The position numbers were made by a program, and so were the translations under genes. A DNA stretch of 64,000 bases from NCBI RefSeq assembly GCF_002351485.1, contig NZ_NWMW01000001.1, positions 1 to 64,000 on the forward strand, read 5' to 3'. Within the stretch, counting starts at the first letter, position 1. The number at the start of each line of letters is the position of its first letter. Source of the DNA: Sphingomonas spermidinifaciens (GTDB lineage: Bacteria > Pseudomonadota > Alphaproteobacteria > Sphingomonadales > Sphingomonadaceae). Positions 56,253 through 64,000 of the stretch are shown piece after piece. The notes beneath the pieces are model-generated. The model saw only the letters and a list, made by a program, of their open reading frames with translations, had not been told where the DNA came from and did not search any database.

Positions 56253-57476
56253 CTAGCTCCGGTAGTCGGCGTTGATCGCGATATAGCCGTGCGTCAGGTC
56301 GCAGGTCCACACCGTCGCGCGGCCGTCGCCCAGCTTCAGGTCCACCGCGATCTCGATCTCGTCGCCCATCAGGTGCGCGGCGACGGGCGCCTCGTCATAG
56401 CCCTCTACCACCAGCCCGTCGCGCGCGACCTCGATTCCGCCGAACGCGATCGACAATTTGTCGCGCTCGGCCGGCTCGCCCGCCTTGCCGACGGCCATGA
56501 CGACGCGGCCCCAATTGGCGTCCTCGCCGGCGATCGCGGTCTTGACGAGCGGCGAGTTGGCGATGCTCATCGCGATGCGGTGCGCGCTCCGGTTGCTCTC
56601 GGCGCCGTCCACGTCGATGCGGATGAACTTCGACGCGCCCTCGCCATCGCGCACCACCAGATGCGCCAGCTGGCGGCAGACATCGGCGAGCGCGGCGCGG
56701 AACGCATCGGCGCCCGTGTCCTCGGCGTGACCGAGCGGCCGGTTGCCCGCGGCACCCGTCGCGAAGACGAGTACCGTGTCGCTGGTCGAGGTGTCGCCAT
56801 CGACGGTGATGCACGAGAAGGTCGTATCGTTCGCATCCTCCAGCGCCTTTTGGAGGAAGCCCGGCTCCACCGCGGCATCGGTGAAGACGAAGCCAAGCAT
56901 CGTCGCCATGTCGGGCGCAATCATGCCCGATCCCTTGACGATCCCGCTGATCATCACCGTCCGCCCATCGACGACCGCGGTCGCCGACGCGCCCTTGGCG
57001 AAGGTGTCGGTCGTGGCGATCGCGTTCGCGGCGTCCTCCCAGCCCGCGATTGGCGCGGCGATGGCAGCGTCGAGGCCGGCCTCGGCCTTGTCGATCGGCA
57101 GCGGCACGCCGATCACGCCGGTCGAGGCGACGAACACGTCCGACGGCTGGCAGGCGAGTGCACCCGCCACGCGCGCGGCAATCGCCTCGACCGCGGCGCG
57201 GCCGCGATTGCCGGTGAACGCGTTGGCATTGCCCGCATTGACGACGAGCGCGCGCGCGCGGCCGAGCACCAGTGCGCGGCGGCACCATTCGACCTCGGGC
57301 GAGGGGCAGCGACTCTTCGTCGTCACGCTGGCCACCGCCGTCCCTTCGTCCAGAATCGCGAGCGTCAGGTCGGCGCGCTCCCATGTCTTGTACCCTGCGC
57401 GCGCGACGCGAAGTTCGACGCCGGAAATCGCGGGCAACTCGGGAAAGGCGGCGGGGGCGAGGGGGGAGCGGTTCAT
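56253..57476 (-). CDS. argJ: bifunctional ornithine acetyltransferase/N-acetylglutamate synthase
   Basis: 407 residues from the ATG at 57476. Recycles the acetyl group in cyclic arginine synthesis, working between argD and argF products. Self-processing site with nucleophile T192 in KGSGMIAPDMATMLGF; also SVTTKSRCPSPEVEWC, VVNAGNANAFTGNRG, STGVIGVPLP, and the C-terminal YIAINADYRS. The upstream in-frame start at 57545 overlaps the pdhA promoter region and is less likely. Confidence 0.96.
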   Translation of the reverse strand: MNRSPLAPAAFPELPAISGVELRVARAGYKTWERADLTLAILDEGTAVASVTTKSRCPSPEVEWCRRALVLGRARALVVNAGNANAFTGNRGRAAVEAIAARVAGALACQPSDVFVASTGVIGVPLPIDKAEAGLDAAIAAPIAGWEDAANAIATTDTFAKGASATAVVDGRTVMISGIVKGSGMIAPDMATMLGFVFTDAAVEPGFLQKALEDANDTTFSCITVDGDTSTSDTVLVFATGAAGNRPLGHAEDTGADAFRAALADVCRQLAHLVVRDGEGASKFIRIDVDGAESNRSAHRIAMSIANSPLVKTAIAGEDANWGRVVMAVGKAGEPAERDKLSIAFGGIEVARDGLVVEGYDEAPVAAHLMGDEIEIAVDLKLGDGRATVWTCDLTHGYIAINADYRS

Positions 57477-57549
57477 GTCCGGCGCCCTACGAAGCGTTGC
57501 TGGCACGCGCAAGCAGACGTATTCCCGGACCCCGGCGAACGGCAAGACG

Positions 57550-57579
57550 TTGCACGGTGCGAAGGTTCGCGCTTATAGG
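57550..57579 (+). promoter_or_regulatory. promoter of pdhA-pdhB
   Basis: TTGCAC (57550-57555), 18 bases, TATAGG (57574-57579). Transcription would start near 57586, giving a leader of about 37 bases. Confidence 0.55.
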
Positions 57580-57622
57580 CCGCGAAGCTGAGGCTCCCCC
57601 TAAGGAACGAGGTTTCATCATC

Positions 57623-58672
57623 GTGGCCAAGTCACCGGCGCGCACCGCCCAGAGCGACCCCCAGATCCCCAATCGTGAGCGGCCCGCCGAGCCCCAGCGT
57701 TACGAAGCTTCCAAGGAGGAGCTGCTCGACTTCTACAAGCAGATGCTGCTGATCCGCCGCTTCGAGGAGAAGGCGGGACAGCTCTATGGTCTCGGACTGA
57801 TCGGCGGCTTCTGCCACCTCTATATCGGCCAGGAAGCGGTTGCGGTCGGGCTGCAGTCGGCTCTCGAGGTCGGCAAGGACTCGGTCATCACCGGCTACCG
57901 CGACCATGGCCACATGCTGGCCTACGGCATCGATCCCAAGGTCATCATGGCCGAGCTGACCGGCCGCGCTGCCGGCATCAGCAAGGGCAAGGGCGGGTCG
58001 ATGCACATGTTCTCGACCGAGCACCGCTTCTATGGCGGCCACGGCATCGTCGGCGCGCAGGTGTCGCTGGGTGCGGGCCTTGCCTTCAAGCACAAATATG
58101 CCGGCGACGGCGGCGTCTGCATGGCGTATTTCGGCGACGGCGCGGCGAACCAGGGCCAGGTCTACGAAGCCTTCAACATGGCTGAGCTCTGGAAGCTGCC
58201 GATCATTTTCGTGATCGAGAACAACCAGTATGCGATGGGCACGTCGGTCAACCGCGCCTCGTCCGAGGATCAGCTCTACAAGCGCGGCGAAAGCTTCCGC
58301 ATCCCGGGCATTCAGGTCGATGGCATGGACGTGCTCGCCTGCCGCGGCGCGGCCGAGGAGGCGCTCGCCTGGGTGCGCGCGGGCAAGGGGCCCATCATCC
58401 TCGAGATGAAGACCTATCGCTATCGCGGCCACTCGATGTCCGACCCCGCCAAGTATCGCAGCCGCGACGAGGTGCAGTCGGTCCGCGACAAGTCCGACCC
58501 GATCGAGGCGGTGAAGCGCGAGCTCGAGAAGCTGGGCGTGACTGAGGCCGACCTCAAGCCGCTCGAGCAGGAAATCCGCAAGGTGGTTGGCGAGGCCGCC
58601 GACTTTGCCGAGAACGCGCCCGAGCCCGAGGCGCCCGAACTGTACACCGAAGTGCTGGTGGAGACGTACTGA
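57623..58672 (+). CDS. pdhA: pyruvate dehydrogenase E1 component, alpha subunit
   Basis: 349 residues from a GTG at 57623, ten bases after a GAGG. Thiamine-diphosphate-binding motif [20 protein letters not shown] with following [36 protein letters not shown] opening and [17 protein letters not shown] near the C-terminus with phosphorylation-loop-like sequence. Forms the E1 alpha2-beta2 heterotetramer with PdhB. E2 and E3 are not in the window. Confidence 0.97.
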   Translation: MAKSPARTAQSDPQIPNRERPAEPQRYEASKEELLDFYKQMLLIRRFEEKAGQLYGLGLIGGFCHLYIGQEAVAVGLQSALEVGKDSVITGYRDHGHMLAYGIDPKVIMAELTGRAAGISKGKGGSMHMFSTEHRFYGGHGIVGAQVSLGAGLAFKHKYAGDGGVCMAYFGDGAANQGQVYEAFNMAELWKLPIIFVIENNQYAMGTSVNRASSEDQLYKRGESFRIPGIQVDGMDVLACRGAAEEALAWVRAGKGPIILEMKTYRYRGHSMSDPAKYRSRDEVQSVRDKSDPIEAVKRELEKLGVTEADLKPLEQEIRKVVGEAADFAENAPEPEAPELYTEVLVETY

Positions 58673-58673
58673 G

Positions 58674-60107
58674 ATGGCGATCGAACTGAAGATGCCGGCA
58701 CTGTCGCCCACGATGGAAGAGGGCACGCTGGCCAAGTGGCTGGTGAAGGAAGGCGACACCGTGAAATCCGGCGACATTCTCGCCGAGATCGAGACCGACA
58801 AGGCGACGATGGAGTTCGAGGCCGTCGACGAGGGCACGATCGCGCAGATCGCCGTCGCCGAGGGCACGGACAATGTGAAGGTCGGCACCGTCATCGCAAT
58901 CCTTGCCGAAGAAGGCGAAGATGCCTCTGCCGCCTCGGCGCCGGCCGCGACGAAGGACGACACGCCGGAGCCCGCCGCCAAGGCCGACGAGGCGAAGCCC
59001 GCCGACAAGGTCGAGGACTCCGCGCACCCCGCGCAGGAGAAGGTCGAGACCGGCGCGCGCCAGCTGTTCGACGCCGCGTCGAACGAGGGTGAGGCGCTGC
59101 CTGAGGTTCCCGAAGGAACCGAGATGGTCAAGCAGACCGTCCGCGAGGCACTGCGCGACGCGATGGCCGAGGAGATGCGCGCCGACGATCGCGTGTTCGT
59201 GATGGGCGAGGAAGTCGCCGAATATCAGGGCGCGTACAAGGTCACGCAGGGCCTGCTGGAGGAGTTCGGCGACAAGCGCGTCATCGACACGCCGATCACC
59301 GAATACGGCTTTGCCGGCGTCGGCACCGGCGCCGCGATGGGCGGCCTTCGCCCGATCGTCGAGTTCATGACGTTCAACTTCGCCATGCAGGCGATCGACC
59401 ACATCATCAATTCCGCCGCCAAGACCAACTACATGTCGGGCGGCCAGATGCGCTGCCCGATCGTGTTCCGCGGTCCCAATGGCGCGGCGAGCCGCGTCGC
59501 TGCGCAGCACAGCCAGAATTATGGCCCGTGGTACGCCAGCGTTCCGGGTCTGATCGTCATCGCACCCTATGACGCCGCCGACGCCAAGGGTCTGCTCAAG
59601 GCCGCGATCCGGAGCGAGGACCCCGTCGTCTTCCTCGAAAACGAGTTGATGTACGGCCGCAGCTTCGAGGTGCCGAAGCTCGACGATTTCGTCCTGCCGA
59701 TCGGCAAGGCGCGGATCATGCGCCCGGGCAAGGACGTGACGCTGGTCAGCTATTCGATCGGTGTCGGCGTCGCGCTCGAAGCCGCCGAGAAGCTGGCGGC
59801 CGAGGGGATCGAGGCGGAGGTGATCGACCTGCGCACGCTGCGCCCGCTCGACACCGCGACGGTGCTCAAGAGCCTGAAGAAGACCAACCGGATGGTGGTG
59901 GTCGAGGAAGGCTGGCCCACCTGTTCGATCGCGAGCGAGATCGTCGCGGTAGCGATGGAGCAGGGTTTTGACGACCTCGACGCGCCGGTGCTGCGCGTCA
60001 CTAACGAGGACGTGCCGCTACCCTATGCCGCGAACCTCGAGAAGCTGGCGCTTGTCGATGCGGCGAAGGTGATCGAGGCGGTGAAGAAGGTGACGTACAA
60101 GGGTTGA
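58674..60107 (+). CDS. pdhB: pyruvate dehydrogenase E1 beta subunit with N-terminal lipoyl domain
   Basis: 477 residues. Residues 1-80 are a lipoyl domain ([20 protein letters not shown], lipoylated K43 in [13 protein letters not shown]), joined by an alanine/lysine-rich linker to the E1-beta domain from about residue 150: [40 protein letters not shown], and [20 protein letters not shown]. This fusion is established in alphaproteobacteria such as Zymomonas and Sinorhizobium. One base separates it from pdhA. Confidence 0.97.
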   Translation: MAIELKMPALSPTMEEGTLAKWLVKEGDTVKSGDILAEIETDKATMEFEAVDEGTIAQIAVAEGTDNVKVGTVIAILAEEGEDASAASAPAATKDDTPEPAAKADEAKPADKVEDSAHPAQEKVETGARQLFDAASNEGEALPEVPEGTEMVKQTVREALRDAMAEEMRADDRVFVMGEEVAEYQGAYKVTQGLLEEFGDKRVIDTPITEYGFAGVGTGAAMGGLRPIVEFMTFNFAMQAIDHIINSAAKTNYMSGGQMRCPIVFRGPNGAASRVAAQHSQNYGPWYASVPGLIVIAPYDAADAKGLLKAAIRSEDPVVFLENELMYGRSFEVPKLDDFVLPIGKARIMRPGKDVTLVSYSIGVGVALEAAEKLAAEGIEAEVIDLRTLRPLDTATVLKSLKKTNRMVVVEEGWPTCSIASEIVAVAMEQGFDDLDAPVLRVTNEDVPLPYAANLEKLALVDAAKVIEAVKKVTYKG

Positions 60108-60143
60108 GCGGCGTGGGGCTTGGTCCAGCCGACCCACCTCTCA

Positions 60144-60236
60144 CGTCGTCCCGGGCTTAACGCGGGATCCCGCTTCTTCTTCTCTCTTGCCGAGTTGAAG
60201 AAAGTAGCGGGATCCCGGATCAAGTCCGGGGTGACG
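60144..60236. repeat. palindromic repeat between pdhB and acyP
   Basis: Left CGTCGTCCCGGGCTTAACGC with inner GGGATCCCGCTTCTTC; right inverted GTAGCGGGATCCCGGATCAA then GTCCGGGGTGACG. Same type as 6926-7009. It may end both convergent genes. Confidence 0.8.
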
Positions 60237-60248
60237 AAAGATCTCAGC

Positions 60249-60536
60249 TCAAGCCGTGAATCGCTTGGTGAAACCCTTGGCGCTCCGCTCCTCGGTATCC
60301 GGCCGCGCGTCGATCGCATCGACCCGCGCGAGCGGCGGGCCCGAGCGGCACGCCTCGACAAACCGCTCCAGCGCCTCTTCTTCGCCCGATGCGAGCATTT
60401 CGACTCGCCCCTCTCGGGTGTTGCGGACCCAGCCGGTCACGCCCAGCGCCTTCGCCTGGCGCACCGCATAGTCGCGGTAACCCACCCCCTGTACCCGTCC
60501 CGACACGATCAACCGCTGCGTCGTCATTACCGTCAT
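60249..60536 (-). CDS. acylphosphatase
   Basis: 95 residues from the ATG at 60536, with AGGA six bases upstream (ATG 60527 also in frame). Active site RLIVSGRVQGVGYRDYAVRQ with the anion-binding arginine, ALGVTGWVRNTREGRVEMLA with the conserved asparagine. Hydrolyses acyl phosphates such as acetyl or carbamoyl phosphate; cytosolic. Confidence 0.94.
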   Translation of the reverse strand: MTVMTTQRLIVSGRVQGVGYRDYAVRQAKALGVTGWVRNTREGRVEMLASGEEEALERFVEACRSGPPLARVDAIDARPDTEERSAKGFTKRFTA

Positions 60537-60645
60537 CTTCGTTCCTACGCCCGTACCTTGGGCCACTGACCCTAGCAGGGCGCCGCCGACACGCAGCAGG
60601 CGCGGCGTTCGATCCGTCGCAGCCGCAGCGGGCTTGGTCGCAGGA

Positions 60646-60879
60646 TCAGGCGTCGCCGGTGCGCGGCACCTCGACGCGCTCGCCATGGCGGGTCGCGTGG
60701 CGCTTTTGCACCGCCTCACGCCCGTCGGGATCGTCGATCGCGTTGAGCTCGGCACGGGTGGCGATATCACGGGCGAGGTTGCCGCCCGCCCGCCCGGCGC
60801 CGCCGGGTGCATCCTCAGCCGCGTCGATAATCGCGCGGTCGTCATGGTCGCGCGCGCTGGTCGTGCGTGGATGTTCCAT
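60646..60879 (-). CDS. small charged protein of unknown function, possible stress gene
   Basis: 77 residues, highly hydrophilic (MEHPRTTSARDHDDRAIIDA, then GGAGRAGGNLARDIATRAEL and KRHATRHGERVEVPR), probably disordered. AAGGAGAG sits five bases before the ATG. An in-frame extension upstream lies within greB and is rejected. Behind an EcfG-like promoter. No family recognised. Confidence 0.65.
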   Translation of the reverse strand: MEHPRTTSARDHDDRAIIDAAEDAPGGAGRAGGNLARDIATRAELNAIDDPDGREAVQKRHATRHGERVEVPRTGDA

Positions 60880-60905
60880 TGATCTCTCCTTCGTAAGGAG
60901 AATCA

Positions 60906-60930
60906 AGCGCTTGGATCGAGCGGGCGTTCC
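60906..60930 (-). promoter_or_regulatory. candidate EcfG (general stress response) promoter
   Basis: Minus strand GGAAC (60930-60926), 16 bases, CGCT (60909-60906), against GGAAC-N16/17-CGTT. It starts one base after the greB stop and 27 bases before the ATG at 60879. Confidence 0.5.
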
Positions 60931-60931
60931 G

Positions 60932-61417
60932 TCAGCCCGCCGGATAAGCAATTGCGAGCACCTCATACTCGCGCGGCCCCGCGGGAAGGTCGACGGTACG
61001 CAGGTCGCCGACCGCCGCGCCCTTGAGTGCGCGCGCCAGCGGGGCGTGCCAGCCGATCCGACCCGACGTTGCATCCGTCTCGTCATCGCCAACGATCGTC
61101 ACCGTCCGCTGGTTGTCGTCCACGTCGGCGATCGTCACCGTCGCGCCGAAGAACACTCGGCCGCGATCCTCGGCACGCGCGGGATCGACGACCTTCGCCG
61201 CCTTCATCCGCCTCGCGAGGAAGCCCAGCCGCCGGTCGATCTCGCGCATCCGCTTGCGACCGTAAAGATAGTCGCCATTCTCCGACCGGTCGCCATTGCC
61301 CGCCGCCCAGGATACCACCTCGACGATCGCGGGCCGCTCGGTGCCGAGGAGATGGTCGTACTCGGCCTTCAGCGCTGCATAGCCGGCCGGCGTGATGTAG
61401 TTCGGACGTTGCTCCAC
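60932..61417 (-). CDS. greB: transcription elongation factor GreB
   Basis: 161 residues starting at a GTG (61417), two bases after the stop of the transglycosylase gene. N-terminal coiled coil begins NYITPAGYAALKAEYDHLLG, with the GreA/GreB tip region GDRSENGDYLYGRKRMREID; RLGFLARRMKAAKVVD is the GreB rather than GreA pattern. The C-terminal FKBP-like domain (VFFGATVTIADVDDNQRTVT, SGRIGWHAPLARALKG) is complete. Rescues backtracked RNA polymerase. Confidence 0.92.
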   Translation of the reverse strand: MEQRPNYITPAGYAALKAEYDHLLGTERPAIVEVVSWAAGNGDRSENGDYLYGRKRMREIDRRLGFLARRMKAAKVVDPARAEDRGRVFFGATVTIADVDDNQRTVTIVGDDETDATSGRIGWHAPLARALKGAAVGDLRTVDLPAGPREYEVLAIAYPAG

Positions 61418-61419
61418 GA

Positions 61420-63474
61420 TCAGCCCGGCCGCGACTTGCCGAGATAGAAGGACAGGTTTGCCGGCCCGCGCGACCGCGCGCGGTCGGGATAGAGGAGGTC
61501 GTAGACCACGGCGTTCTCGAGCACGCGCTGCACGTAGTTGCGCGTCTCGAAGATCGGAATGTCCTCGACCCATTCGACGATATCAACGCCGCGCCGCGGA
61601 TCGCCGTTCGCGGCGAGCCACTTGTTCACATTGCCCGGGCCGGCATTGTACGCGGCGACGGCGAGCGGATAGCTGCCGCCGTAATAGTTGAGCATCCGCT
61701 GGAAATAGGCGGATCCCAGCTGGACGTTGTATCCTGGATCTCCCGTCAGTCCGGCGAGGTTGTAGCCGAGGCCGAGCTTGCCCGATTGCTCGCGCGCCGT
61801 CCCCGGCATCAGCTGCATCAGCCCGCGCGCACCCGCGCGGCTCACGGCATTGCGATCGAACTGGCTTTCCTGCCGCGTGATCGCATGGACCATCGTGAAG
61901 TTGGCCGAGGCCGCCCCCGTCGCGGGTAACGTCGGATAGCCAGAGCCGATCAGCGCCGCATGGCCGTTGAGCGAGGCGCTGCGCCCGATCATGACACGCA
62001 GGTCGGGGCGATTGATTTGCCCGGCCAGCTCGGCCGCGAAAGCGTGGTCGGGCGCGCTCTTGGCGTCGCTCGCGATCTGGCGGACGAATAGCGACTGGTC
62101 GGCGGTGCGGCCGAGCTGGCCGAGCAGTCGCGCCGCGCGCACCACCTCGCGCTGGAAGAAGGCGTTGCGCAGGGCCGGATCGTTGCTGGTGGGGGCCCCT
62201 TGTCCCACGCGCGGGATCGGGCGGCCCATCCGCTCGATCGCGAGTTGGCCATAGTAAAGGTCGGGCCACGCCGCGGCGCGTGCATAATAGCCCTGCGCGG
62301 CGGCGGTATCGCCCGCCGCCTCCGACGCACGACCCGCCCAATAAAAGCCCTTGGATTGCGTCTGCGGCGTCCTCGACCCGCCAGCGTAGCGCGCGTACAT
62401 CGCCGCGGCATCGCCGGCGCGGCCGAGGCTCCGCCGCGCGGTCTGTCCCGCCAGCCAGGCAAGAGAAGTATAGTCGTCGCGCTCGCCATAAGGCCGCGTC
62501 GAGACGTCGGTCCCCGTGGGATAGGCATCGTCGATCTGTCGCGCGATGTCATAGGCGAGCTGATGTTGCCGATCCGCCGCCGCGCCGCGCGCATTGGCGA
62601 GCAGCACCTCATACCACGCCTCGACATCGCTCGGTGGGGTCAGCGTGCGGCGCGGCTGGGCGAGATAGGCTCGCGCCGCCGGACTCGATCCGCTGTTGCG
62701 CAGCCACTGCGCGCGGTCGGCGATATAGCCGGCATCGTCGCGATCGGCGGGCTGCACCGCCGCGTCGTAGGTGGCCGCGTCGGCGGCGCGGGTGCGAAAG
62801 GCGAGGCGCGCGGCGAACAGCGCGCGCCGCCCCGCCGAAACCAGCGCCAGCTGACGCTGCGCCGCGCTCGTCGCGCCCGCCCAGAGCAGCGCGTCCATCC
62901 GCGCGTCATGATCCGCGGGGCCGATCGCACCGGGAAAGCCGCTGATGAGCCGCGCCTCGTCGGCAGGGCGAAGCGCGCCACCGCGCCAGGCGAGCCGCGC
63001 CTGCTCCTGCGCTTCGCCCCGCCGCCCGCTTGCCGAAAGTGCTTCGGCATAACGCGCGCGTCCGGCGTTCGACAGGGGCGGGAAGCGTTCGAAAAAACGG
63101 ACGACCAGCGCGGGCGCCGTCGCCCCGCTGTCGAGCACAGCTTCCGCGGCGGTGCGACGCCCCGCTTCGCCGGGCCAACCCGGATGGGCCAGCAGGAAGT
63201 TGGCATAATCGGAAAACGGCCAGTTGTCCGACTGCTGCAGCCGCTTCCACGTATCGATCGTCGCGATCAGCGGGTCGTAGGCCGCCTGCGGCATGGGCTG
63301 CACCGTCTGCGGCGGTATCTGTGCAGGCACCACCTGGTCGAGCCCGCGCGGCGGCCAGCTCTGGCGCTGCGGCGACGATGATGGGGGCAGGGGCTGCACC
63401 ATCGTCTGCGCGGTGAGGGCGGCACCCGATACGCCGGCGCCGATCAGGATGACTTTGGAAAACAGACCCGTCAT
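61420..63474 (-). CDS. soluble lytic murein transglycosylase (Slt family)
   Basis: 684 residues. Signal-like hydrophobic N-terminus (VILIGAGVSGAALTAQTM), a proline-rich stretch, and a long superhelical region of paired helices (residues 70-500). The C-terminal SLT domain has catalytic glutamate E536 in HAITRQESQFDRNAVSRAGA, GLMQLMPGTAREQ, and AVAAYNAGPGNVNKWLA. Cleaves peptidoglycan strands to 1,6-anhydro products in the periplasm. Coupled to greB downstream, divergent from dapA. Confidence 0.93.
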   Translation of the reverse strand: MTGLFSKVILIGAGVSGAALTAQTMVQPLPPSSSPQRQSWPPRGLDQVVPAQIPPQTVQPMPQAAYDPLIATIDTWKRLQQSDNWPFSDYANFLLAHPGWPGEAGRRTAAEAVLDSGATAPALVVRFFERFPPLSNAGRARYAEALSASGRRGEAQEQARLAWRGGALRPADEARLISGFPGAIGPADHDARMDALLWAGATSAAQRQLALVSAGRRALFAARLAFRTRAADAATYDAAVQPADRDDAGYIADRAQWLRNSGSSPAARAYLAQPRRTLTPPSDVEAWYEVLLANARGAAADRQHQLAYDIARQIDDAYPTGTDVSTRPYGERDDYTSLAWLAGQTARRSLGRAGDAAAMYARYAGGSRTPQTQSKGFYWAGRASEAAGDTAAAQGYYARAAAWPDLYYGQLAIERMGRPIPRVGQGAPTSNDPALRNAFFQREVVRAARLLGQLGRTADQSLFVRQIASDAKSAPDHAFAAELAGQINRPDLRVMIGRSASLNGHAALIGSGYPTLPATGAASANFTMVHAITRQESQFDRNAVSRAGARGLMQLMPGTAREQSGKLGLGYNLAGLTGDPGYNVQLGSAYFQRMLNYYGGSYPLAVAAYNAGPGNVNKWLAANGDPRRGVDIVEWVEDIPIFETRNYVQRVLENAVVYDLLYPDRARSRGPANLSFYLGKSRPG

Positions 63475-63545
63475 GCTGGACAGGATATGCAGGCCCGCCC
63501 TATCTGTCGCCCCCGAAAATCCTCTTGACGGGCAGTTTCCTCAAC

Positions 63546-64000
63546 ATGTTCTCGGGTTCGATTCCGGCGCTGGCCACGCCTTTCCGCGACGGCCGCTTCG
63601 ACGAAGGTCAATTTCGCGCGCTGATCGAATGGCAGATCGAGGAGGGCTCCGCCGCGCTCGTGCCCTGCGGCACCACGGGCGAGGCGGCAACGATGTCGAT
63701 CGCCGAGCACAATCACGTGCTCGCCGTTTGCATCGAGCAGGCCGCAGGACGCGTGCCGGTGATCGCCGGCTGCGGATCGAACGATACCTCTGTCGCGCTC
63801 GAGCACATGCACGCCGCTCGCGAGGCGGGCGCTGCGGCGGCGCTGCTGGTACCGCCTTATTACAACCGCCCGAATCAGGACGGGGTCTACGCCCATTTCG
63901 CCAAGCTCGCGAGCGAGGGCGGCCTGCCGATCGTCCTCTACAATGTTCCCGCGCGCACGGTGACCGATATCGCCGTCGATACGATGGGGCGGCTCGTCGC
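63546..64000 (+). CDS. dapA: 4-hydroxy-tetrahydrodipicolinate synthase, 5' part
   Basis: First committed step of diaminopimelate/lysine synthesis; condenses pyruvate and aspartate semialdehyde. About 151 residues are present before the window ends. SIPALATPFRDGRFDEGQFR, the CGTTGEAATMS phosphate-binding loop, GRVPVIAGCGSNDTSVALEH, PPYYNRPNQDGVYAHFA and VLYNVPARTVTDI are all typical. The Schiff-base lysine lies outside. Confidence 0.96.
   Translation, partial: MFSGSIPALATPFRDGRFDEGQFRALIEWQIEEGSAALVPCGTTGEAATMSIAEHNHVLAVCIEQAAGRVPVIAGCGSNDTSVALEHMHAAREAGAAAALLVPPYYNRPNQDGVYAHFAKLASEGGLPIVLYNVPARTVTDIAVDTMGRLV

Overview
The window is a GC-rich chromosomal segment. Its gene content and order point to an alphaproteobacterium of the order Sphingomonadales, most like Sphingomonas: gcrA cell-cycle regulator, argD-argF-hslO, an rrf2-sufBCDS-sufT-sufA operon, DUF4170 and DUF3618 proteins, an E1-beta with a fused lipoyl domain, and palindromic repeats between many genes. 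Coding density is very high. Apart from the repeats I see no rRNA, CRISPR array, prophage or insertion sequence. This is core chromosome with a few accessory-looking small-gene groups.

Layout. 1-8.6 kb: end of a dicarboxylate/amino-acid symporter, alaS, fdxA, an S4 RNA-binding protein, a SUV3-like helicase, gcrA and a lone ABC-2 permease. 8.9-14.9 kb: argD, argF and hslO, two or three exported or M15-like proteins, mtnP and a DUF2147 protein. 15-21.1 kb (minus strand): rrf2-sufB-orf-sufC-sufD-sufS-sufT-sufA, with most junctions overlapping by 4 bases, a 100-residue unknown between sufB and sufC, and a 25-bp palindrome at the head of the operon. 21.1-26.8 kb: AraC regulator, sodC, the tyrosine catabolism genes hppD-hmgA-Rieske behind a promoter with an operator-like palindrome, and pyrD. 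26.9-31.6 kb: pheS, pheT, a membrane-anchored HTH/DUF4019 protein and a DUF4170 protein.

31.8-33.4 kb: four small membrane or helical proteins behind a candidate EcfG-type (general stress response) promoter. They are divergent from eno, ftsB and secA (33.5-38.3 kb). 38.5-44.5 kb: a DsbD-like reductase with a redoxin, cysS, an FAD oxidoreductase and a small zinc-ribbon protein. 44.7 kb: tRNA-Cys. 44.8-50.7 kb (minus): a MoxR ATPase and its VWA partner separated by an unknown exported protein, a CHAP amidase-like protein and a GT-C membrane protein. 50.8-53.7 kb: a Phd-like/PAS fusion divergent from a PiT phosphate transporter that carries a good Pho box. 53.8-64 kb: rsmD, rluB with a long arginine-rich tail, a single-domain response regulator, argJ, pdhA-pdhB, acyP, a small protein with a second EcfG-like promoter, greB, a soluble lytic transglycosylase, and the start of dapA.

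The strongest leads for new biology are the EcfG-controlled small membrane-protein cassette, the small gene inside the suf operon, the Phd-PAS fusion with its upstream palindrome, and the interrupted MoxR/VWA cluster. All promoter and operator calls are pattern matches made by eye. No database search was run. Where several starts were possible, the chosen start is explained in the entry.
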